This document shows, piece after piece, positions 23,958 through 31,901 of a DNA stretch of 51,097 bases (position 1 is its first letter; each line of letters starts with the position of its first letter). Origin of the DNA: Myxococcota bacterium (GTDB lineage: Bacteria; Myxococcota_A; UBA9160; SMWR01). Under the pieces are notes generated by a model. It searched no databases, was not told the origin of the DNA, and saw only the letters and a program-made list of their open reading frames with translations. The DNA lies in the NCBI GenBank assembly GCA_022447545.1, contig JAKVBI010000031.1:1-51097 (forward strand). Direction: 5' to 3'. The translations under genes were made by a program, and so were the position numbers.

Positions 23958-24854
23958 TCAACTCTCCTTTTTTTGTGCTGCGGCTGCGGCGGCCATGGCT
24001 TTCAGTCGAGCGAGGATCGGCATGGGTTCCTGACCAATCCCAGCATCGATGTGGTCGGCGATTTCGTCGGCATCCCAACGCCCGTCCTTCCACATGGAGC
24101 GAAGCTCGGCCGGCTGATTGTAGATGCCGATCTTGCCCGCATTAATGGAGTAGACCTGTCCGGTGATGTGGCGCGCCCGGTCGCCGGCGAGGTAGGTGAC
24201 AAGGGGGGCGACGTCCTCGGGTTCGCCCATCTCGAAACCGCCGGGGACTGCGCCGGACATTCGACTCTTGGCGGCAGGCGCAACGCAATTGGCGGTGACC
24301 CCGTATTTGTAGAGACCGGCCGCGGTGCTGCGCACCAGTGAAACGATGCCGCCCTTGGCGGAACTGTAGTTGGCCTGGGCCACACTGGCCGCGAAGGCTC
24401 CCGACGTGAAACCGATCAGGGTTCCGGATTTTTGTTTTCGCATGACGATGGAGGCGGCCCGGAACACCGTGAAGGTTCCCTTGAGGTGGGTCTCGATCAC
24501 CGGATCCCAATCGTCTTCGGTCATGTTGAAGATCATCCGTTCTCTCAGAATTCCAGCGACGCAGACCACGGCATCGATTCTCCCAAAGGAGTCGATGGCT
24601 GACTGGACGATAGACGCGCCCCCTTCCATTTCAGTCACGCTGTTGGCGTTGGCGACGGCTTCTCCGCCCGCACTGCGAATCTCTTCCACCACGGAGTCGG
24701 CGACTTCGCTGGTGGGTTCGCTGCCGTCCACGGCGACGCCGTAATCGTTGACCACGACCTTTGCGCCATTGGCGGCGACGTCGAGTGCCACGGCTCTGCC
24801 GATGCCGCGCCCGGCGCCTGTGATTGCCACGACTTTTCCTTCCAGATGTGCCAC
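23958..24854 (-). CDS. SDR with C-terminal extension, paralogue of the 17.2 kb SDR
   Basis: A 298-residue SDR. The GTG start has AGGAGG 6 bases upstream. It shows TGAGRGIG near 12-19, catalytic YSSAK near 168-172 and a long tail containing YNQPAELRSMWKDGRW. The plan is that of the SDR at 17208-18098: the same fold, a comparable tail and a QPA segment at a similar place, so the two are probably paralogues. The hydroxyacyl-CoA dehydrogenase domain of peroxisomal MFE2 is the nearest well-known type. It converges on the APH-type kinase gene. In the lva pathway an SDR also accompanies the kinase and the dehydrogenase-like enzyme. Confidence 0.88.
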   Translation of the reverse strand: MAHLEGKVVAITGAGRGIGRAVALDVAANGAKVVVNDYGVAVDGSEPTSEVADSVVEEIRSAGGEAVANANSVTEMEGGASIVQSAIDSFGRIDAVVCVAGILRERMIFNMTEDDWDPVIETHLKGTFTVFRAASIVMRKQKSGTLIGFTSGAFAASVAQANYSSAKGGIVSLVRSTAAGLYKYGVTANCVAPAAKSRMSGAVPGGFEMGEPEDVAPLVTYLAGDRARHITGQVYSINAGKIGIYNQPAELRSMWKDGRWDADEIADHIDAGIGQEPMPILARLKAMAAAAAAQKKES

Positions 24855-24978
24855 GTCTTCCTCCTGTCGATTGGGGGTCGGAAGCTAGCGCACGTGGGCT
24901 CGCTCGCCTGGGGTAGAATCGCGCAGACCGCCGCCATCGGTCGTCCGATGGCGTTTCGAACCAGCAGAGAGGTTTTCC

Positions 24979-26010
24979 ATGGCCAGGATTCCCGAGGGTT
25001 GCAAACTCGTTCTCGACCCCCAGGCGGATTACAACCACGTTCCCGACGACGCGTCGAACTACAACGAGAGCATGTACTTCAGCATCTTCGATGCCGATCG
25101 TGGGTTGGGAGGATGGTTCCGGATCGGCAACCGGGTCAACGAGGGTTACGCGGAGATGACCAACTGTCTATATCTGCCCGATGGCCGGGTGGGGTTCATG
25201 GCTCGGCGTCCCAAGATCAGCAGTAACGAACAGATGGATGCCGGAGGCATGCGGTTCGAGGTGGTCGAGCCCTTTCGCGAATTGCGTGTCGAATACGAGG
25301 GGAAGGTTTGCCTGCTCGAAGATCCATCACAGATGGCCGAGCCTTCCCACGCCTTTCGTAACAACCCTCATGCCCCTTGCCGAGTGAGCCTGAGCTTTAC
25401 CTCTGATTCCGGTGTGCTTGGAGGGCAGGTGGTGCGCGATGACGGCAGCGAGTTGCCCCTGGATCCGGAAAAGGGATTCGCCAAGGCTCACTACGAGCAA
25501 TTCATGGCGGGCGTGGGCGAAATCGAGGTGGATGGAGAGCGCTTCGAAGTCGCTGGTCATGGGTTGCGGGACAAATCCTGGGGGCCGCGTTATTGGCAAT
25601 CCATCGATTGGTATCGCTGGATCCACGCCCGATTTAGTGAGGATCTCGCGATCGGCGCCACGGTCATGTCCGACGGAGTGAATCAGCGAGGGGGTGGGGC
25701 CGTGTACCGGGGAGACGAGGTTATGGACATCGTCGATGCATCGGTGGCCACGGAATGGGATGAAGACAACTATCAGAAGAGTCTGGTTCTCGAGGTCACG
25801 ACCGAAGCCGGCGACGAGTGGGTGCTCCGCGGACAGATTGCATCACTCATTCCACTGAGGAATCGCCGCGCACTCGACGATGGGCGCCTTTTAATGACCC
25901 GGATCACTGAGGGAATGACAGAATTCGAGTGCGACGGGAAGCGCACCCTCGGTATGTCCGAATATCTCGACCAGATCGTGGATGGGAGGCCGCTCGGACG
26001 CGATTCCTAG
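24979..26010 (+). CDS. Lipocalin-like DUF7064-type protein
   Basis: A 343-residue protein without signal peptide or membrane helix, with GAGAGG upstream of the ATG. It is rich in beta strands. The segments YNESMYFSIFD near 29-39, GHGLRDKSWGPRYWQSIDWYRWIH near 193-216 and the late TRITEGMTEFECDGKRTLGMSEYLD are typical of a family common in actinobacterial and deltaproteobacterial steroid or lipid catabolic regions, related in fold to AttH/CrtC lipocalin-like hydratases. I recognise the family by pattern but cannot give a reaction. It stands alone between two minus-strand genes. Confidence 0.7.
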   Translation: MARIPEGCKLVLDPQADYNHVPDDASNYNESMYFSIFDADRGLGGWFRIGNRVNEGYAEMTNCLYLPDGRVGFMARRPKISSNEQMDAGGMRFEVVEPFRELRVEYEGKVCLLEDPSQMAEPSHAFRNNPHAPCRVSLSFTSDSGVLGGQVVRDDGSELPLDPEKGFAKAHYEQFMAGVGEIEVDGERFEVAGHGLRDKSWGPRYWQSIDWYRWIHARFSEDLAIGATVMSDGVNQRGGGAVYRGDEVMDIVDASVATEWDEDNYQKSLVLEVTTEAGDEWVLRGQIASLIPLRNRRALDDGRLLMTRITEGMTEFECDGKRTLGMSEYLDQIVDGRPLGRDS

Positions 26011-26034
26011 CGGGGGAGTGTCTCGGATTCGGAT

Positions 26035-26835
26035 TCAGCCCTCGGGTGGGGCCCAGCGGGGCGGACGACGCTCGACGAATGCCCGGGGTCCTTCGCTCGT
26101 GTCTGGATGACCGGAGTGCTCGCGAATCAACGCCCAGGCGTTCTTCAGCGCATCGTCGAGGCCCAGGTCCAAGCCCTCCCAGATCGCTCGTTTCGTGCGC
26201 GCGAGCGCAGCGGGCGAGTGCTGTTTGATCATCTCCGCGATCTCGCGAGCGCGAGGCATCAGATCGGCCTGCGAGGTGATTTCGCTCACGAGGCCCAGTT
26301 GGTGGGCTCGTTTGGCGTCCATACGTTCGAGCCCGCCGGTCAGGGCCATGCGGAGTACCGCTTCGATGGGCATACGCCGTGCGAGTCCCACGGGTTCGAG
26401 TCCGGCTACGAGTCCGACCTTGACATGGGTATCGAAGAAAGTCGCTGAATCGGAGCAGATCACGACATCGCTATCCGCCACGAAGTGGAGTCCACCCCCA
26501 ACCGCCATCCCATTGACAGCTGTGATCACGGGCTTCCAGCATCGGTTTTGGAGAGCCGTGAAGCGGATCTGCTCGAGGCCGCGCCCCTCTCCTACGGGCG
26601 AGCCCTTCTGGTCGACCCCCTGCACGTCGATTCCGGTACAGAAGGCCCGCTCTCCCGCTCCGGTGAGAACCACCACGCGGACATCGGAGTCGCCCTTTAT
26701 GTCTTCCCAAGCTCGGGGGAGTTCGTCCCACATCGTGTAGTCGATGGCGTTGTGGCGGTCGGGACGGTCGAGCGTCAGGGTGGCGACACCGTCTTCCTTG
26801 GTCAGTTGGATCGTTTCGTAGGTTTCCTTGGACAT
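26035..26835 (-). CDS. Crotonase-fold enoyl-CoA hydratase-like protein with altered active site
   Basis: A 266-residue crotonase-fold protein starting at MSKETYETIQL. The first oxyanion-hole region is RAFCTGIDVQGVDQ near 66-79 and the second is NGMAVGGGLHFVADSDVVI near 113-131. Both hydratase glutamates are replaced by His (GGGLHFV and FFDTHVKVG), a combination common in actinobacterial homologues of unknown reaction. There is no PaaG-type Asp. The function could be hydrolysis, isomerisation or retro-Claisen-type cleavage rather than hydration. It is the last gene of the minus operon with the second thiolase-like plus DUF35 pair and the alpha/beta hydrolase. Confidence 0.85.
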   Translation of the reverse strand: MSKETYETIQLTKEDGVATLTLDRPDRHNAIDYTMWDELPRAWEDIKGDSDVRVVVLTGAGERAFCTGIDVQGVDQKGSPVGEGRGLEQIRFTALQNRCWKPVITAVNGMAVGGGLHFVADSDVVICSDSATFFDTHVKVGLVAGLEPVGLARRMPIEAVLRMALTGGLERMDAKRAHQLGLVSEITSQADLMPRAREIAEMIKQHSPAALARTKRAIWEGLDLGLDDALKNAWALIREHSGHPDTSEGPRAFVERRPPRWAPPEG

Positions 26836-26861
26836 TCGAGTCTCCAGTGGGATGAACTGGC

Positions 26862-27563
26862 TCAGTCCGATGCATGGATCTGGTTCAGAACCGCCGCCAG
26901 TGCTTCGGGTTGACTGATCATGGCCATGTGGCCGGCCTGGAGCTCGATGGCATCGGCATGTCCGAGGTTCCGGATCATCTGCTCCTGCATCTCCGGTGTC
27001 ACGATGGTGTCCTCCGCGAGCTTGATGTAGGTGCGGGGCACGTCTTCGATGCCCTCGGTAGAGATTACCGCGGTGATGGGTTCCATGGCCTCGGGGATCA
27101 TCTGGGCGAGGGTTTCTCGTGCCAGTGCCTCGTTCATGTCGTTGCAAAAACTCGCGCGTGCCAGTGCGTCGTCCATCAGGCCACTGGTCTGTTGGTGAAT
27201 GCCGCGGTCGGCCACTGCCCGTACCTCGGGTTCGAGGGTGTCGAGCACGCATCCCCCATTGGGAGGGATGGTGCACGAGACGAAGACCAGTCGTCGGATT
27301 CGCTCCGGAATGGCGGCTGCGACAGCAGGCAGGGTGATGCCGGCAAGGGAATGGCCGACCAGTAGTACCGGGTCCTCGCCGGCGTGTTGGACCTCTTCGA
27401 TGGTTGCAAGAATCCAGTCTGCGGCCTGCACCTGGTTGAGGTCAGCAGGCCGTTTGCCCCGACCAGGGAGGTCGATGGCGACAGCCGGGGCTTCCAGGTG
27501 TGGGAGGGTGCGGTCCCAACAGGAACCCGAAAAGCCACCTCCGTGGACGAGTACGAAAGTCAC
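26862..27563 (-). CDS. Alpha/beta hydrolase, HNL/salicylate-esterase type
   Basis: A 233-residue alpha/beta hydrolase with a GTG start. The N-terminal VLVHGGGFSGSCW supplies the oxyanion region, GHSLAG (near 69-74) holds the nucleophilic Ser, and GHMAM near the C-terminus holds the catalytic His. The plan is that of plant-type esterases and hydroxynitrile lyases (salicylate-binding-protein group). It could hydrolyse an ester or lactone, or a CoA thioester made by the neighbouring enzymes. It lies 9 bases after the DUF35 gene and 26 before the crotonase gene. Confidence 0.85.
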   Translation of the reverse strand: MTFVLVHGGGFSGSCWDRTLPHLEAPAVAIDLPGRGKRPADLNQVQAADWILATIEEVQHAGEDPVLLVGHSLAGITLPAVAAAIPERIRRLVFVSCTIPPNGGCVLDTLEPEVRAVADRGIHQQTSGLMDDALARASFCNDMNEALARETLAQMIPEAMEPITAVISTEGIEDVPRTYIKLAEDTIVTPEMQEQMIRNLGHADAIELQAGHMAMISQPEALAAVLNQIHASD

Positions 27564-27572
27564 CGCCGGACT

Positions 27573-27983
27573 TTAGCGATTCGCGGGTCGGAACTTCACC
27601 AGCGTGAACTCGTCGTCCAGTTCTGTGAGGGTGGCTTCGACGGGTAGGTCGGCCCGTACTTCTTCCGGGGTGCAATCGAGCAGTTCGGCCTGGAAGTGGA
27701 CCCCTTCGTCGAGGAGGACATCCGCCACTACCAGGGGAACGCGTTCCTGGAACACGGGGAGCGTCGGCCCGCGCACCACGGTCCATGTGTAGATGCGCCC
27801 TCGGCCCGAGACCTCGTCCCATGAGTATTCTCTGGAGTAGCAATCGGGACAGGCGGGTCTGGGGTAGTGGCGCCAGCGCGAGCAGTCGGAGCACCGTTGC
27901 AGGCGGAATTCGCCACGGCGTGTGGCCTCCCAGAATTCGACGTCGTCATGGGTCGGAAGCGGTCTCGGTACGGAAGGGCTCAC
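27573..27983 (-). CDS. DUF35 OB-fold protein with zinc ribbon (second copy)
   Basis: A 136-residue DUF35 protein. The N-terminal helix (DVEFWEATRRGEFRLQRC) leads into a zinc ribbon (CSDCSRWRHYPRPACPDC, near 33-50), then the OB-fold (GRGRIYTWTVVRGPT and a C-terminal DEFTLVKFRP). The GTG start overlaps the stop of the thiolase-like gene by 4 bases (GTGA), so the two proteins are probably made in step and form one complex. It is a functional counterpart of the protein at 20975-21406 but is clearly diverged from it. Confidence 0.9.
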   Translation of the reverse strand: MSPSVPRPLPTHDDVEFWEATRRGEFRLQRCSDCSRWRHYPRPACPDCYSREYSWDEVSGRGRIYTWTVVRGPTLPVFQERVPLVVADVLLDEGVHFQAELLDCTPEEVRADLPVEATLTELDDEFTLVKFRPANR

Positions 27984-29167
27984 GATGCTCTCTCCAGAAT
28001 GAAGGCGCCTGTGGGGTCGGTGTTGGCTCCCGCCACCAGCGCGAAACGACAGTCCTCGACCTGCGAAGTCGAGGTTCCTCGAATCTGACGCACGGCTTCG
28101 AGGTTGTTGTTGAAGCCATGGATGAAGGCTTCGGAAAGTTGGCCGCCATTGGTGTTGCAGGGCAGTCGGCCACGATCCCAGGAGATCCCGCCATCGGCTA
28201 CGAAGGGGCCACCCTCTCCACGAGGACAGAATCCATAGTCCTCGAGGGCAATGATGACGAGTGACGTAAAGAAGTCGTAGAAATACGCGCAGTCGATGTC
28301 ATCGGGAGATAGGTCTGCCTGAGCGAATAGACGCTTTCCCGTGCGGGCGGCCGAGTCCTCTTCCCGGCTGCGATCGAAGAGCGTCGAGAGGCGGCGGTGG
28401 TGCGATCCCGCTCCGAGGGAACCTGCTCGGATGATCGCCGGGGGTTGGCGAAGGTCGCGCGCCCGTTCAGCAGTCGTGACGATCATCGCGCAGGCACCGT
28501 CGGTTTCGATGTTGCAATCGAAGAGGCGGAGAGGGTCCGAGATCATGCGCGATTGGTGGTGGTCTTCGAGGGTCATTTCCATGCGCATGACCGCGTTGGG
28601 GTTTCGGATGGCATGCTCGCGAAAAGTGACGGCCACCTCCCCGAAGTGATCCTCGGTGGTTCCGTACTCGATCTGGTGTCGACGGGTGATCATCGCCATT
28701 TCCTGAAACGCTGTGACGAGCCCCTGAGGTACGTGCCACATGCCACTGACGTCCGGGAGGTCCGCCGCCAATCGCTCCCAGTAGCGCCCGCCCTGGTTCT
28801 GGGCCTTGCCGAAACTCGAGTTTTTGCCGCGGGCGCGGGATCGATAGCAGACGATCGTCTCGGCCATTCCCGACGCGATTCCCAGGGCGGCGTGAACCAG
28901 TACAGATGCCGATCCGCCTCCACCCATGGGGGTCCCGATGAAGTAGCTGAGGTCGGGGTTTCCCAGGGCGGAGAGAAGCATCTCTTCGTCGAGGCTCTCC
29001 ATGTCGAAGCGAACCAGGCCGTCGATCTCGGACGGAGAAATTCCCGCATCCTCGCAGGCGGCTAGAATGGCTTCGAGACCCATGTCGTACTCGGTTCGGC
29101 CGAGGCCTTTTCCGAACGGGGTCTGGCCGATGCCTACGACGGCGGCTTTGCCGGGAATGATGCTCAC
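27980..29167 (-). CDS. Thiolase-fold protein without the nucleophilic Cys (second copy)
   Basis: A 395-residue thiolase-superfamily protein. The GTG has AGGAGG 5 bases upstream. The nucleophile region reads FIGTPMGGGGSAS (near 76-88) and has no Cys. A Tyr is kept in YFYDFF, but the C-terminal motif is GGQLSEAFIHG, with Phe where the first copy has Tyr335. The substrate or chemistry may therefore differ from that of the copy at 19815. As in the Ltp2-ChsH2 system the DUF35 gene follows directly. Retro-aldol cleavage, or an accessory acyl-transfer role, is inferred; ordinary thiolysis is unlikely. Confidence 0.85.
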   Translation of the reverse strand: MSIIPGKAAVVGIGQTPFGKGLGRTEYDMGLEAILAACEDAGISPSEIDGLVRFDMESLDEEMLLSALGNPDLSYFIGTPMGGGGSASVLVHAALGIASGMAETIVCYRSRARGKNSSFGKAQNQGGRYWERLAADLPDVSGMWHVPQGLVTAFQEMAMITRRHQIEYGTTEDHFGEVAVTFREHAIRNPNAVMRMEMTLEDHHQSRMISDPLRLFDCNIETDGACAMIVTTAERARDLRQPPAIIRAGSLGAGSHHRRLSTLFDRSREEDSAARTGKRLFAQADLSPDDIDCAYFYDFFTSLVIIALEDYGFCPRGEGGPFVADGGISWDRGRLPCNTNGGQLSEAFIHGFNNNLEAVRQIRGTSTSQVEDCRFALVAGANTDPTGAFILERAS

Positions 29168-29298
29168 CGGTACCTCCTGTAACTGGGGATCTGAAGTTTT
29201 GGGGGCGGCAGAGCCGGCATTCTCTCACATGCGGATGGGGTTGGGGGAGTTCAGACCTTCGGCGTGCCTCAGTGGTAGTCTGGTGAACCGGGGGATGC

Positions 29299-30111
29299 GT
29301 GAAGCATTTCGAAAAACACGAATCGGGATCCTATCGGTTGCCGTCCGAGGACCGAATGGTGGCCATGGAACAGCGCCGGCTCGAGGCTCTGGCGCGATTG
29401 CGTGACCCACGCTCCATGTCAGTCATCGATGGCGTGGGGATTGCCAGGGGCTGGCGTTGTCTCGAGGTGGGTGCGGGGGCGGGGACCCTGAGCCGCTGGC
29501 TGGCGTCCCGGGTGGGTGCGACAGGGGAAGTCCTTTCCACAGACATTGATCTCCGCTTCCACCTGCCGGCCGAAGGGGCGATGGAGGTACGGAAGCACGA
29601 CCTCATGAACGATCCACTGTCCGAGGGCCACTACGATCTCGTCCACGCGCGGGCCGTGCTCCAGCACATTCCCGATCGTGAAGAGGCGCTGGATCGCTTG
29701 CGAGCTGCGGCGCGTCCCGGGGGCTGGGTGGTGGTCGAAGACAGCGACTGGTCACCGGTGGAGCACAGTGAGCTTCCGGAACCGATGGGAACCGTGACGC
29801 GTCTGATGACGCTGGGCACAGCGACCCAACGTCAATGGGATCCCTATTTCGGGCGACGCTTGCTGAGGGAATTCGAGACGCGGGGATTCGTTGAGATGGG
29901 TCTGGACGGTCGTGTCTGGGCCATGTCCGGTGGAAGGGACAATTGCGAATGGTGGGTGTTGGCCGTGGAGCACAGTGGCCCACGGTTCGTGGAGGCTGGA
30001 CTGCTCACCCCGGAGCAGTTGGAGGGGGCCATTGCCCAGGCAAGGGAGCCGGGGTTTCGGATGATCTCGCCCTTGTCGGTCGCTGTTTGGGGACGCGTGC
30101 CCACCGAGTGA
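29299..30111 (+). CDS. Class I SAM-dependent methyltransferase
   Basis: A 270-residue protein with a GTG start close after GGGGGAT. The SAM-binding signature is LEVGAGAGTLSRWLASRVG near 55-73, followed by an acidic strand end (STDIDLRF) and the HDLMNDPLSEGHYDLVHARAVLQH block, which ends in the IPDREEALDRL helix of the methyltransferase-11 type. The target atom and substrate cannot be told. It is the first gene of a plus cluster with the AMP ligase, the LimB-like protein and the sulfotransferase-like protein. Confidence 0.87.
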   Translation: MKHFEKHESGSYRLPSEDRMVAMEQRRLEALARLRDPRSMSVIDGVGIARGWRCLEVGAGAGTLSRWLASRVGATGEVLSTDIDLRFHLPAEGAMEVRKHDLMNDPLSEGHYDLVHARAVLQHIPDREEALDRLRAAARPGGWVVVEDSDWSPVEHSELPEPMGTVTRLMTLGTATQRQWDPYFGRRLLREFETRGFVEMGLDGRVWAMSGGRDNCEWWVLAVEHSGPRFVEAGLLTPEQLEGAIAQAREPGFRMISPLSVAVWGRVPTE

Positions 30112-30181
30112 CGTTCCAGGGCTGGAGAAGACATGCCGCGCGTTCCCGGAAGGGCGGGGGCGGGTGTATGCTGCAATCGGC

Positions 30182-31867
30182 ATGACACCTGAGCAAGCGA
30201 GCCGCATCCAAGCCTACGAGGACAGGCTCGCAAGGGACCTGTTGGCGGCGACTCAGCTGTCCCTGTGGGAGATGCTCAGGCGAACGGCAAAGCGCTTTCC
30301 CCAGAACGCTGCGATCCAAAGCGAGGATTCGAGTGTCTCCTACCTGGAGCTCGTGGAGCGTGCCCTTCGCTGTGCGTCACGCCTGAAAGGGATGGGGATC
30401 GGCAGGGGCTCGCGAGTCTCGTTGCTCTTTCATAATTGCGAAGAGTGGGCGGTCGTTCATTACGGATTGATGCGTTTGGGGGCCATAGTCGTACCCATCA
30501 ATACCGCCTATGAGGCCGATGAAGTTCGCTGGGTGCTCGAGCGCGGCGAATCGGAACTCATCATCGCGCCTGAGCGAGCGGTGGGCATCGATTTTGCCAA
30601 GAAACTCGAGCGAGTTGACTCGCGACTGGTTCATGGGGCGGTGGATGTAGCGCGGCTCCCGGCTCTCCAGCGGATTCACCTGCTGCCGACCCGGGGTGTT
30701 GGGCTGGATTCCGAAAGTGACGCTTATCGGGAGCTCTTTGGCGATCCGGGTGAGAAAGGGCTCGATCCTCGGAGTCCGGTGACGGGATCCGACCCGGCCT
30801 ATGTACTGTTCACATCGGGTTCGACCTCGCGCCCGAAACCCGCACTTTGTCGTGGGGGCGCCTATGTGGCCAATGCCGTGGCCTTATCGCGTTCCCTCGA
30901 CTTTGGTCCCGGGGATGTCTACCCGGCCTACAACCCGACGTTTCACAGCAGTGGGCTGATTTGGAGCTTGACGCTTCCACACGCGGTCGGTGGAGCGGGA
31001 TATTTGATCCCAAAGTTCGATGGGGCTGCGGTGCTCGATGTGGTCACTTCGGGTCGAATCACCCACGCGGGTGCCTTCGATACGATGTTCACGATGATGA
31101 TGGCAGCACCCGGGGGTGCCGAAGCGGATGTCTCACACATCCGCGCTTGGAGTGTCGGTTGTACGCCGAGTTTCCTGCGTCGGGTCCTGGAGAGCTGGGA
31201 TCTGCGGGGAGTGGGTTCGATCTACGGCAGTACCGAATCGAGTGGTCTATGTGCCCTGGTGCCCTGGGATGTGGAGGATTCCGAGGTCCGGATTGGTTCC
31301 AATGGGCGGCCATTGCCCGGCGTGGAGCTGCGTATCGTCGACCCCGAGAGCGGGAAGCAGTGCGATCCGGGTGAACCGGGTGAGATCTGTTTTCGGGGGT
31401 GGTGTCTGTTCATCGAGTACCTCGGCATGCCGGAAGAGATGGAAGCGGCCTTCGATGATGAGGGTTTCTTTCACAGCGGAGACTACGGGTGGTTGGACGA
31501 CGACGGTTACCTGTATTTCCGGGGCCGCTACAAGATGATGATCAAAACCGGTGGGGAGAACGTGGCCCAGAGGGAGGTGGAGATCTTCCTCGAAGAGACC
31601 CTGCCTTTCGTCAATCATGCCGAGGTCGTGGGAGTTCCCGACGACGTCTGGGGCGAGGCGGTGGTGGCGTTCGTCGAATACGTCGATGGTCGATCACGCA
31701 CTGTGGAGGAGTTGCGGGACCTGTGCAGGGGCAAGATCGCGAATTTCAAGATCCCCAAACACTTCATCGAGGTCGAAGCGGGATGTTGGCCCGTTCTCGG
31801 AAGTGGTCGTGTCGACAAGCCCAAGCTTCAGCGCCGGGCAAACGAGACCTGGGGCGAACTGAGATGA
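30182..31867 (+). CDS. AMP-dependent acyl-CoA synthetase/ligase
   Basis: An adenylate-forming enzyme of 561 residues from the ATG at 30182; a GTG at 30164 with a G-rich upstream is an equal alternative. The core motifs are in order: FTSGSTSRPKPA near 206-217, IYGSTESSG near 341-349, the GRYKMMIKTGGENVAQREVE hinge near 440-459 and the C-terminal Lys motif SGRVDKPKLQ. The reaction would be ATP-dependent CoA ester formation from a carboxylic acid. Similarity in type to crotonobetaine/carnitine or fatty-acid ligases is general only. LimB-like and sulfotransferase-like genes follow on the same strand. Confidence 0.9.
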   Translation: MTPEQASRIQAYEDRLARDLLAATQLSLWEMLRRTAKRFPQNAAIQSEDSSVSYLELVERALRCASRLKGMGIGRGSRVSLLFHNCEEWAVVHYGLMRLGAIVVPINTAYEADEVRWVLERGESELIIAPERAVGIDFAKKLERVDSRLVHGAVDVARLPALQRIHLLPTRGVGLDSESDAYRELFGDPGEKGLDPRSPVTGSDPAYVLFTSGSTSRPKPALCRGGAYVANAVALSRSLDFGPGDVYPAYNPTFHSSGLIWSLTLPHAVGGAGYLIPKFDGAAVLDVVTSGRITHAGAFDTMFTMMMAAPGGAEADVSHIRAWSVGCTPSFLRRVLESWDLRGVGSIYGSTESSGLCALVPWDVEDSEVRIGSNGRPLPGVELRIVDPESGKQCDPGEPGEICFRGWCLFIEYLGMPEEMEAAFDDEGFFHSGDYGWLDDDGYLYFRGRYKMMIKTGGENVAQREVEIFLEETLPFVNHAEVVGVPDDVWGEAVVAFVEYVDGRSRTVEELRDLCRGKIANFKIPKHFIEVEAGCWPVLGSGRVDKPKLQRRANETWGELR

Positions 31868-31901
31868 CGCTGATAGAATCCTGCGGTTCGAGAGAGGCAG
31901 T

